Assembly (NCBI GenBank): GCA_019119745.1
Contig: DWWI01000130.1
Location: 1 to 5,099, forward strand
DNA from: Candidatus Mediterraneibacter gallistercoris
GTDB taxonomy: Bacteria > Bacillota_A > Clostridia > Lachnospirales > Lachnospiraceae
DNA length: 5,099 bases
Direction of reading: 5' to 3'
Shown: positions 1 to 5,099 of the stretch, piece after piece
Position numbering within the stretch: position 1 is the stretch's first letter
Layout of the letters: every line of letters begins with the position of its first letter
The notes under the pieces: generated by a model
Database searches by the model: none
Told to the model about the DNA's origin: nothing
Seen by the model: only the letters and a program-made list of their open reading frames with translations
Program-made: the position numbers and the translations under genes

Positions 1-1071
1 AGAAATCCGCACAACACAGCGCATGTGCCCGGCGGTTCCTCCGGCGGCTCCTGTGCGGCGGTAGCGGCGGGGGAATGTTTCGGCGCACTCGGGTCGGATA
101 CGGGCGGTTCCATCAGACAGCCCAGTTCCTTCTGCGGTGTGGTCGGTCTGAAACCGACCTACGGAACGGTTTCCAGATACGGACTGGTCGCTTACGGATC
201 GTCGCTGGATCAGATCGGGCCGATTGCGAAGGATGTGTCTGACTGCGCGGCATTTCTCGAGGCAATCGCATCCCATGATCCGAAAGACAGTACATCTATA
301 GACAGGGATGACTATGATTTTACAAGCGCTCTTGAGAATAATGTAAAAGGCCTGAAGATCGGTATACCGAAAGACTATATGGGAGACGGTCTTGATCCGG
401 AAGTAAGAAAGGCAGTCCTGCGGGCGGCAAAAGTACTGGAAGAAAATGGCGCGGTTGTTGAGACATTTAATCTGGGACTTGTGAAATATGCGATTCCGGC
501 ATATTATACGATCGCTTCCGCGGAGGCCAGTTCCAATCTGGAACGTTTTGACGGCGTGAAATACGGCTATCGGACAGAGGAATACGAGGGACTTCATAAT
601 ATGTATAAGAAGACCCGTTCAGAAGGTTTCGGCCCGGAAGTAAAACGCCGTATCATGCTCGGCTCATTTGTGCTTAGCTCCGGATATTATGATGCGTATT
701 ATCTGAAAGCTCTCCGCACAAAAGCGCTGATCAAAAAGGAATTTGATAAAGCATTTGAGTATTATGATATTATTCTGGGACCGGCAGCGCCGACGACAGC
801 TCCCGAGCTGGGAAAAAGTCTGAGCGATCCGCTGAAGATGTATCTTGGAGATATTTATACAATCTCGGTGAATCTTGCAGGTCTTCCGGGAATGACAGTA
901 CCGGTAGGAAAGGATGAAAACGGCCTTCCTATCGGAATGCAGCTGATCGGAAATGCATTTGAGGAGAAAACGCTGATCCGGGCGGCATACACTTATGAAT
1001 GCGCGACAGGAAAACAGTATGAGACAATGGCGGATATCAGTAAAGCAGCGGCAGAAAAGGAGGTGCGCTAG
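1..1071 (+). CDS. gatA: Glutamyl/aspartyl-tRNA amidotransferase subunit A (GatA), 5' truncated by the window edge
   Basis: GatA is the amidase subunit of the cytoplasmic GatCAB complex. It hydrolyses glutamine and supplies ammonia, which GatB uses to convert Glu-tRNA(Gln) or Asp-tRNA(Asn) to the amidated form. The reading frame is open from base 1 ([17 protein letters not shown]), so the GTG at 25 is an internal valine, not a start. The amidase signature is present: by alignment from memory to S. aureus GatA, the cis-serine is encoded at 37-39 (first Ser of GGSSGGS) and the nucleophile at 109-111 (Ser of SDTGGSIRQ). The third triad residue, a lysine, lies upstream of the window. The C-terminal [18 protein letters not shown] block is typical of the family. 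About 356 residues are visible of a usual 485-490, so roughly the first 140 are missing. The tail ends normally at TAG, 2 nt before gatB, indicating one operon; gatC would be expected upstream. Confidence 0.97.
   Translation, partial: RNPHNTAHVPGGSSGGSCAAVAAGECFGALGSDTGGSIRQPSSFCGVVGLKPTYGTVSRYGLVAYGSSLDQIGPIAKDVSDCAAFLEAIASHDPKDSTSIDRDDYDFTSALENNVKGLKIGIPKDYMGDGLDPEVRKAVLRAAKVLEENGAVVETFNLGLVKYAIPAYYTIASAEASSNLERFDGVKYGYRTEEYEGLHNMYKKTRSEGFGPEVKRRIMLGSFVLSSGYYDAYYLKALRTKALIKKEFDKAFEYYDIILGPAAPTTAPELGKSLSDPLKMYLGDIYTISVNLAGLPGMTVPVGKDENGLPIGMQLIGNAFEEKTLIRAAYTYECATGKQYETMADISKAAAEKEVR
1056..1065 (+). promoter_or_regulatory. Ribosome binding site of gatB, inside the gatA 3' end
   Basis: AAAGGAGGTG is a near-ideal Shine-Dalgarno sequence; its AGGAGG core (1058-1063) leaves 10 nt to the gatB ATG at 1074. 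It overlaps the last codons of gatA (Glu-Lys-Glu-Val-Arg-stop). Both the site and the 2-nt gap between the genes favour coupled translation, and they decide the gatB start. Confidence 0.85.
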
Positions 1072-1073
1072 TC

Positions 1074-2510
1074 ATGTCAAAACAGTATGAGACAGTCATC
1101 GGACTTGAAGTCCATATCGAGCTGGCGACGAAGACAAAGATCTTCTGCGGATGCAGCACGGAGTTCGGAAGCGCGCCCAATACCCATACCTGTCCGGTGT
1201 GTACGGGTATGCCCGGATCACTTCCGGTGCTTAATAAACAGGTGGTAGAGTATGCCATGGCGCTCGGACTTGCCACAAATTGTAAAATCACACAGGTGTG
1301 TAAATTCGACCGGAAGAATTATTTCTATCCGGATAACCCTCAGAACTACCAGATCTCCCAGCTCTATCTTCCGATCGCGAGAGACGGATATGTGGAGATT
1401 GATACGCAGACAGGAAAGAAAAAAGTTCGCATTCATGAGATGCATATGGAAGAGGATGCGGGAAAACTGGTTCACGACGAGTGGGATGATACTTCCCTTG
1501 TAGATTACAACCGAAGCGGCGTGCCCCTTGTGGAAATCGTCTCCGAACCGGATATGCGCTCTGCTGACGAGGTAATCGCGTATCTGGAGAAGCTGCGTAT
1601 GACTGCACAGTATCTGGGTGTGTCAGACTGTAAGCTCCAGGAAGGCTCTATGAGGGCGGATGTGAACCTGTCTGTCCGTGAAGTCGGATCGGAGACCTTC
1701 GGTACAAGAACCGAGATGAAAAACCTGAACTCATTCAAGGCTATCGCCCATGCCATTGAGGGTGAACGGCAGAGACAGATCGAACTTCTCGAAGAAGGAA
1801 AAGAAGTTATTCAGGAGACAAGAAGATGGGATGACAATAAGGAACATTCCTATGCGATGCGTTCCAAGGAGGACGCGCAGGATTATCGTTATTTCCCGGA
1901 GCCGGATCTTGTGCCGATCGTGATAAGCGACGAGTGGATAGCGAAGATCAAAGCGCGCCAGCCGGAACTTCGTCCCGAGAAGCTGGAGCGGTACAAGAAG
2001 GAATTCGACATTCCGGAATATGATGCTGAGCTTATCACAGAGTCAAAGAAAGTGGCGGATCTCTTCGAGGCAACGGTTGAACTGTGCGGGAAGCCGAAGA
2101 AAGCGGCAAACTGGATCATGGGAGATATGTTCCGCCTGATGAAAGAAAAGGGCATGGAACCGGAAGATCTGAAATTTTCACCGGAACATCTGGCGAAGCT
2201 CATTGATATGACTGATGCGGGAACCATCAGTGCCGCTGTTGCGAGAAAAGTTTTCGAACAGATCTTTACGGATGATGTGGATCCGGAGAAATATGTGGAA
2301 GAAAACGGACTTAAGACAGTGAACGACGAGGGCGCTATCAAAGAAGCAGTCGGGAAAGTCCTTGCAGATAATCCGCAGGCAGTTGCAGATTATAAGGGAG
2401 GCAAGCAGAAAGCTTTCGGAGCACTCATGGGACAGAGCATGAGAGCGCTGAAAGGAAAAGCCGATCCGGCGGCTGTGACAAAGATGATAAAAGAGATGCT
2501 GGAACAGTAA
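1074..2510 (+). CDS. gatB: Aspartyl/glutamyl-tRNA(Asn/Gln) amidotransferase subunit B (GatB)
   Basis: GatB is the kinase and tRNA-binding subunit of GatCAB. It activates the side-chain carboxylate of Glu-tRNA(Gln) or Asp-tRNA(Asn) with ATP and receives ammonia from GatA. At 478 residues it is full length for the family. The N-terminus YETVIGLEVHIEL (5-17) is canonical. Next come a possible zinc-binding set (Cys25, Cys27, Cys40, Cys43), FDRKNYFYPDNPQNYQISQ (78-96), the HMEEDAGK segment (124-131), and the family signature LVDYNRSGVPLVEIVSEP (142-159). The cradle (catalytic) domain covers about the first 290 residues, followed by a helical domain and a YqeY-like tail of roughly the last 70 residues that contacts tRNA; these limits are approximate and from family knowledge. 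The ATG start is fixed by the strong ribosome binding site and by homologous N-termini. The gene is the last of its operon, followed by a terminator 21 nt past the stop. I see no lesion. Confidence 0.98.
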   Translation: MSKQYETVIGLEVHIELATKTKIFCGCSTEFGSAPNTHTCPVCTGMPGSLPVLNKQVVEYAMALGLATNCKITQVCKFDRKNYFYPDNPQNYQISQLYLPIARDGYVEIDTQTGKKKVRIHEMHMEEDAGKLVHDEWDDTSLVDYNRSGVPLVEIVSEPDMRSADEVIAYLEKLRMTAQYLGVSDCKLQEGSMRADVNLSVREVGSETFGTRTEMKNLNSFKAIAHAIEGERQRQIELLEEGKEVIQETRRWDDNKEHSYAMRSKEDAQDYRYFPEPDLVPIVISDEWIAKIKARQPELRPEKLERYKKEFDIPEYDAELITESKKVADLFEATVELCGKPKKAANWIMGDMFRLMKEKGMEPEDLKFSPEHLAKLIDMTDAGTISAAVARKVFEQIFTDDVDPEKYVEENGLKTVNDEGAIKEAVGKVLADNPQAVADYKGGKQKAFGALMGQSMRALKGKADPAAVTKMIKEMLEQ

Positions 2511-2519
2511 AAGTTCCAG
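2499..2519 (+). repeat. Inverted repeat spanning the gatB stop codon
   Basis: CTGGAAC (2499-2505) and GTTCCAG (2513-2519) are perfect 7-bp complements around a 7-nt loop that contains the TAA stop (2508-2510). No T-tract follows, so on its own it is not a Rho-independent terminator. It may form a small hairpin at the end of the coding region, just before the real terminator, or it may be coincidental. Confidence 0.4.
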
Positions 2520-2531
2520 TGGGATAAATAA

Positions 2532-2577
2532 AAGGTCTGCCATACCATTTAACGGTGCGGCAGACCTTAACTTTTTT
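2532..2577 (+). terminator. Rho-independent terminator of the gat operon, possibly bidirectional
   Basis: AAGGTCTGCC (2532-2541) pairs perfectly with GGCAGACCTT (2559-2568). Inside the loop, ACC (2544-2546) can also pair with GGT (2554-2556). A run of six T (2572-2577) follows two to four bases after the stem. On the minus strand, the same stem is followed by a T-rich stretch (reverse complement of 2524-2533, TTTTATTTAT), so it could also end the convergent gene whose stop codon lies at 2576-2578. The T-tract overlaps that stop codon. Confidence 0.9.
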
Positions 2578-3427
2578 ATTCAAGGATTTCATTTACCTGT
2601 TCTAAAGAAATACCGCATTTCTCTGCAATTGCAGCGGGCTGAAAGCCTTGAGCCGAGAGTTTAAATACCTGCTTGGCAAGGGTGATTCCTTCGGAACGGC
2701 CTTCGGAACGCCCCTCAGACTTTCCCCGGGCATTCGCTTCCTGTAATTCTTCTGATAATAATTCTTTTAAAGCATCGCACATTTTTCGTTCAACCTCCAT
2801 TTCTTTCCAGTTTGCACGTGTGATCAAATCCATGACAGCTTCATAGTCTTTTGAGTGTTTATGTTTTTCATATCTGGCAACGAGACTGCGGATCTCAGTA
2901 CCTGCTTTTAAGTCGGTGCGGAGATTTTGCAGCCAATAGCTTTCTTTTTCCGATAGTTTCGGTGTGAGCAAAAGCTGCATCGGGATGGGATCACCTTTCA
3001 GATAATAGATTCCGTTACCCTTATCTTCTATAATGATTCCCCGCACATTTATAAGATGCCGGAACATTTCTCTGGGATAATGGCTGCATACAAACGTGAT
3101 CGTGAGCGTTTCCGGATCGATTTCTTTTACTTTGTCTGTGTCAGACTGATACAGACAGGCATATGCGTAAACTTTGTAAAAATCATTGATACTCAGATAA
3201 TCATCCGGGGATTTGTATTCTATGATATTGTGTTCTCTGAATATCTGACCGATTGATTTTCGTATCGGAATGTTTTTTATCTTTTTGATCAAAAGGATAT
3301 CCATCTGCAGCGGTTTTTTACCCAGAAGATATTCCTCATGCATCTCCAGATATTTCATCTCATCCTGCAAGGTGATGCGCAGGGCGGCACTGAAGGCAGG
3401 ATGCCATTGTAGTTTTGTTTTATCCAT
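2576..3427 (-). CDS. Rpn-like PD-(D/E)XK nuclease-family protein (putative, accessory)
   Basis: This is a 283-residue protein without signal peptide or membrane segments. The region around 38-95 fits a PD-(D/E)XK nuclease core: LQMDILLIKK with Asp43, then IIEYKSPDD with Glu70-x-Lys72, followed by a helix (YKVYAYACLYQ, 84-94). It resembles the Rpn/YhgA-like 'recombination-promoting nuclease / putative transposase' superfamily, whose E. coli members are DNA nucleases; activity here is an inference. Residues 205-235 look like a charged helix. They are followed by a Gly-Ser-Glu-Arg repeat (235-247) of the kind common in these families, then an HTH-like tail (AAIAEKCGISLEQVNEIL). The ATG start at 3425-3427 is backed by AAGGAG (3433-3438) 5 nt upstream. 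It converges on gatB and is separated from alaA by 332 nt, so it is probably monocistronic. The region looks more AT-rich than gatAB by eye. I am confident that the ORF is real and moderately confident of the family. Confidence 0.8.
   Translation of the reverse strand: MDKTKLQWHPAFSAALRITLQDEMKYLEMHEEYLLGKKPLQMDILLIKKIKNIPIRKSIGQIFREHNIIEYKSPDDYLSINDFYKVYAYACLYQSDTDKVKEIDPETLTITFVCSHYPREMFRHLINVRGIIIEDKGNGIYYLKGDPIPMQLLLTPKLSEKESYWLQNLRTDLKAGTEIRSLVARYEKHKHSKDYEAVMDLITRANWKEMEVERKMCDALKELLSEELQEANARGKSEGRSEGRSEGITLAKQVFKLSAQGFQPAAIAEKCGISLEQVNEILE
2688..2723 (-). repeat. 12-bp tandem repeat inside the nuclease-like gene
   Basis: On the plus strand CCTTCGGAACGG (2688-2699) is followed by CCTTCGGAACGC (2700-2711), identical at 11 of 12 positions, then a degenerate third unit CCCTCAGACTTT (2712-2723). 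In the protein they give the repeated Ser-Glu-Gly-Arg unit at residues 235-247. A 12-bp unit keeps the frame, so copy number could change by slippage without breaking the gene. Confidence 0.8.
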
Positions 3428-3432
3428 ATGTG

Positions 3433-3438
3433 CTCCTT
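3433..3438 (-). promoter_or_regulatory. Ribosome binding site of the nuclease-like gene
   Basis: Minus-strand AAGGAG sits 5 nt before the ATG at 3425-3427. It is a good match to the anti-Shine-Dalgarno sequence, though the spacing is slightly short, and it supports this start codon. Confidence 0.75.
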
Positions 3439-3467
3439 AAGTATAATACGATAAGTTTCTTTTGCGC

Positions 3468-3485
3468 AATAATCCGGTGATTATT
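3468..3485. repeat. Palindrome overlapping the candidate -10 box
   Basis: AATAATC (3468-3474) and GATTATT (3479-3485) are perfect 7-bp inverted arms around CGGT. The right arm coincides with the candidate -10 element and the left arm with the expected transcription start. It could be an operator, or a weak hairpin at the 5' end of the leader. Confidence 0.5.
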
Positions 3486-3507
3486 CTTCATATTATTTAG
3501 TATTCAA
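3480..3507 (-). promoter_or_regulatory. Candidate sigma-A-type promoter of the nuclease-like gene
   Basis: On the minus strand TTGAAT (3502-3507, matching four of six bases of TTGACA) is followed after 16 bp by AATAAT (3480-3485, matching five of six bases of TATAAT). Transcription would start near 3473 and give a leader of about 45 nt. This is by-eye matching in an AT-rich region, so chance is possible. Confidence 0.35.
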
Positions 3508-3555
3508 TGGCATCACTCCATTTCTTTGTTTGGATAAATTACTGCAGTGAGATAC

Positions 3556-3571
3556 GCTCCGAAAGCGGAGC
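3556..3571. repeat. Compact hairpin GCTCCG-AAAG-CGGAGC
   Basis: Six perfect GC-rich base pairs (3556-3561 with 3566-3571) enclose a 4-nt loop. It should be stable as RNA from either strand. Neither side has a following T-tract, so it does not look like a terminator. It lies about 50 bp upstream of the candidate promoter of the nuclease-like gene. The role is unknown. Confidence 0.55.
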
Positions 3572-3666
3572 AAAGAATAAAGATGCTTTAACTGAAAACC
3601 CTGAATGGAATTTCCCACATAAACCCTCACCCTGTTTTTGAGAAGCAGGTAAAGACAGAATAGCAT

Positions 3667-3715
3667 AGACGGCATCCGGACACAAGGGGAAATTGCCTTA
3701 TATCAGATGCCGTCT
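3667..3715. repeat. Long stem-loop downstream of alaA, possible weak terminator
   Basis: AGACGGCATC (3667-3676) pairs perfectly over 10 bp with GATGCCGTCT (3706-3715). The 29-nt loop contains a small AAGG/CCTT helix (3684-3687 with 3696-3699). It begins 45 nt past the alaA stop in the alaA direction. The minus-strand sequence after the stem is only moderately T-rich, so it is not a canonical Rho-independent terminator. A 3'-end processing or protective hairpin is equally plausible. Confidence 0.5.
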
Positions 3716-3759
3716 TAAACGTTCCGTTTTATGAAAATATATTATAGTAAAAAAGCGGG

Positions 3760-4980
3760 TTACAACTGCTGTTTATAGTAACTGAAGAAATCAGCAATCT
3801 TCCCTGTTGCCTCCTTCAGCACCTCGATCCGGGGCAGATAAACCACGCGGAAATGATCCGGCTGTTCCCAGTTGAAACCGCCGCCGTGGATCAGGAGAAT
3901 CTTTTTATCCCGGAGAAGATCAAGGGCAAACTGCTCGTCGTTCGTAATATTGAACCTTTTTACATCGATCTTCGGGAAGATGTAGAAGGCGGCTTTTGGT
4001 TTTACAGCGCTGATTCCGGGAATATCGGTCAGTGCCTTATAAATGTAATCTCTCTGCTCACGGATACGTCCGCCCGGTTCGATATAGCCGCGCACGCTCT
4101 GGTGGCCGCCCAGTGCTGTCTGGACAATGGACTGCGCCGGGACGTTGGAGCAGAGCCGCATATTTGAGAGCATTTTAAGTCCTTCGATGTAATCTTTCGC
4201 GACTTTCTTGTTCCCGCTTAAGATCATCCAGCCGATGCGGAATCCCGCGATCATATGTGACTTGGACAGACCGCTGAAGGTGATGCAGAAGAGATCTGGA
4301 GCAAGGGAAGCAATGGAAATGTGTTCTTCATCATCCATTACCAGCCTGTCATAAATCTCATCAGAAAAGATGATAAGCTGATGTTCTCTTGCCACATCAA
4401 CGATTTTCTGGAGCACTTCTTTCGGATACAGCGCTCCGGTCGGGTTGTTCGGGTTGATGATAACAATGGCTTTCGTCCGGTCGGTGATCTTTTTGCGGAT
4501 GTCGTCAATATCAGGATACCATTCCGACTGTTCATCACAAATATAATGCACAGCCTTTCCGCCGGCCAGTGTCGCACAGGCGGTCCACAGCGGATAATCC
4601 GGAGAGGGAATCAGGATCTCATCCCCGTCATCCAGCAGTGCTGACATACAGATGTTGATCAGTTCGCTGACGCCGTTTCCGGTGTAGATATCCTCTATTG
4701 CGATGTTCGGGATGCCTTTCAGCTGTGCGTACTGCATGATTGCTTTTCTTGCGGAAAAAAGGCCCTGCGCATTGGAATAGCCCTCACATTCTGTCAATTG
4801 CTGCCGCATATCGTAGATAACTTCGTCCGGTGTGCGGAAACCGAACGGAGCGGGATTGCCGATGTTCAATTTCAGGATCTGCGTGCCGGATTCCTCCATC
4901 CGTGCGGCTTCATCTACGACCGGCCCTCTTACATCGTATAAGACATTGTCAAGTTTTGAAGATTTCTTAAAAGTTCTCAT
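3760..4980 (-). CDS. alaA: AlaA-type pyridoxal-phosphate aminotransferase (glutamate-pyruvate transaminase)
   Basis: This is a cytoplasmic class I/II (fold type I) PLP aminotransferase that likely interconverts pyruvate plus glutamate with alanine plus 2-oxoglutarate. It is 406 residues, against about 405 for E. coli AlaA (formerly YfbQ), and resembles it end to end. Shared blocks include KSSKLDNVLYDVRGPV near the start, LKLNIGNPAPFGF (36-48), GNGVSELI (101-108), SPDYPLWTA (126-134) and IINPNNPTGA (174-183). Expected PLP residues are visible: Asn179, Asp207 and Tyr210 in SDEIYD, the Schiff-base Lys240 in SGLSKSHMIAGFR, and Arg248. Arg378 in HFRVVYLP is the likely substrate-carboxylate arginine. 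The ATG start matches the E. coli N-terminus and follows a GGGGGA ribosome binding site. It appears monocistronic within the window. Family assignment is strong; the alanine role is by homology, and other amino-acid substrates are possible. Confidence 0.93.
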   Translation of the reverse strand: MRTFKKSSKLDNVLYDVRGPVVDEAARMEESGTQILKLNIGNPAPFGFRTPDEVIYDMRQQLTECEGYSNAQGLFSARKAIMQYAQLKGIPNIAIEDIYTGNGVSELINICMSALLDDGDEILIPSPDYPLWTACATLAGGKAVHYICDEQSEWYPDIDDIRKKITDRTKAIVIINPNNPTGALYPKEVLQKIVDVAREHQLIIFSDEIYDRLVMDDEEHISIASLAPDLFCITFSGLSKSHMIAGFRIGWMILSGNKKVAKDYIEGLKMLSNMRLCSNVPAQSIVQTALGGHQSVRGYIEPGGRIREQRDYIYKALTDIPGISAVKPKAAFYIFPKIDVKRFNITNDEQFALDLLRDKKILLIHGGGFNWEQPDHFRVVYLPRIEVLKEATGKIADFFSYYKQQL

Positions 4981-4987
4981 TTTTCTG

Positions 4988-4993
4988 TCCCCC
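4988..4993 (-). promoter_or_regulatory. Probable ribosome binding site of alaA (atypical)
   Basis: Minus-strand GGGGGA lies 7 nt before the ATG. It differs from the AGGAGG-type sites of the other genes in the window but has suitable position and purine content. It supports the start that aligns with E. coli AlaA. Confidence 0.6.
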
Positions 4994-5031
4994 GTAACAG
5001 TATTATTTCTATAATTTATATGGATACTCTG

Positions 5032-5091
5032 TGCCGGATCCGAACCGCTGGCAGCAGTCTGCGCCCGGACTGATCCGCCGGCAGCGGCCTG
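5032..5091 (-). repeat. Degenerate 30-bp tandem repeat upstream of alaA
   Basis: On the minus strand two consecutive 30-nt units (5091-5062 and 5061-5032) agree at 21 of 30 positions by hand count. In the frame of alaA they read QAAAGGSVRA and QTAASGSDPA. Whether this is translated is unknown; it may be the end of an upstream gene in another frame. Confidence 0.45.
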
Positions 5092-5099
5092 TTGTGCGG

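Larger units (their letters stand above)
3428..3759. other. Non-coding gap between alaA and the nuclease-like gene
   Basis: This 332-nt stretch has no convincing gene. A 60-codon minus-strand frame at 3493-3675 lacks a ribosome binding site and has no recognisable domain. The region holds, from the alaA side: a T-rich stretch just after the alaA stop (A6 on the plus strand at 3749-3754) without a good hairpin, a long stem-loop (3667-3715), a compact hairpin (3556-3571), a short PstI-type palindrome ACTGCAGT (3541-3548), a candidate promoter (3480-3507) and an operator-like palindrome (3468-3485). It probably contains the 3' end of the alaA transcript and the promoter and leader of the nuclease-like gene. 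Confidence 0.6.
4981..5099 (-). other. Leader region of alaA and GC-rich edge segment
   Basis: Two compositional parts are visible. Positions 4994-5030 are AT-rich and are the likely place for the alaA promoter; on the minus strand AATAAT (5002-5007) and TATAAA-like stretches are possible -10 boxes, but I find no convincing -35. Positions 5031-5099 are GC-rich. The minus-strand frame in phase with alaA has no stop from 4980 to the window edge, adding 39 open codons upstream of the ATG. The other two minus frames end in the AT-rich part and could equally be the tail of an upstream gene. Confidence 0.45.

Noticed and set aside
25..27. GTG at 25 as the gatA start
   Set aside because: It is the conserved valine before PGGSSGGS in the middle of GatA; the frame is open to base 1 and the N-terminal third lies outside the window.
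3056..3256. 66-codon plus-strand frame opposite the nuclease-like gene
   Set aside because: Lies wholly antisense to a well-supported gene, with no recognisable product; a shadow frame.
3440..3448. TATACT/TATTAT as -10 box of the nuclease-like gene
   Set aside because: A start from these boxes would fall inside the ribosome binding site at 3433-3438, and no -35 lies at the right distance.
3493..3675. 60-codon minus-strand frame in the gap between alaA and the nuclease-like gene
   Set aside because: No ribosome binding site before its ATG, no recognisable domain, and it runs through the hairpin at 3556-3571 and ends within the candidate promoter region.
2532..3715. Stem-loops flanking the nuclease-like gene as terminal inverted repeats of an insertion sequence
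   Set aside because: The two stems (AAGGTCTGCC type and AGACGGCATC type) are not the same sequence in either orientation, and I see no target-site duplication.
5020..5073. Short plus-strand frame starting ATG at 5020
   Set aside because: Only 17 codons before TGA, no ribosome binding site, and no similarity that I recognise.
1..5099. CRISPR array, tRNA, rRNA or toxin-antitoxin pair
   Set aside because: No regularly spaced repeats, no cloverleaf or rRNA sequence seen, and the nuclease-like gene has no small partner gene next to it.

Overview
The window looks like the chromosome of a Gram-positive Clostridia-type bacterium, most likely a Lachnospiraceae relative. The reasons are the GatA and GatB sequences, strong AAGGAGG-type ribosome binding sites, mid-range GC content, and a 283-residue PD-(D/E)XK-like protein of a kind I associate with multi-copy families in that group. 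The taxon is an inference from protein style, not from a search.

Layout. Positions 1-2510 (+) carry the end of gatA and all of gatB. These are two subunits of the GatCAB amidotransferase, which makes Gln-tRNA(Gln) and/or Asn-tRNA(Asn) from mischarged precursors. They lie 2 nt apart, with the gatB ribosome binding site inside the last codons of gatA. A strong hairpin plus T-tract at 2532-2577 ends the operon and may also serve the convergent gene. Positions 2576-3427 (-) encode an Rpn-like PD-(D/E)XK protein with a short tandem Ser-Glu-Gly-Arg repeat and an HTH-like tail. Positions 3428-3759 are a 332-nt non-coding gap with three inverted repeats. One of these overlaps a candidate promoter of the nuclease-like gene. 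Positions 3760-4980 (-) encode an AlaA-type PLP aminotransferase. Positions 4981-5099 form an AT-rich leader next to a GC-rich segment containing a degenerate 30-bp tandem repeat.

The gat genes and alaA are core metabolism and translation functions. The nuclease-like gene between them is the only accessory-looking item and appears to be its own transcription unit. I see no CRISPR array, tRNA, rRNA, insertion sequence or multi-gene defence system. The items most worth a second look are the nuclease-like gene with its structured upstream region and the in-frame repeat upstream of alaA. None of this amounts to clear evidence of a new system.
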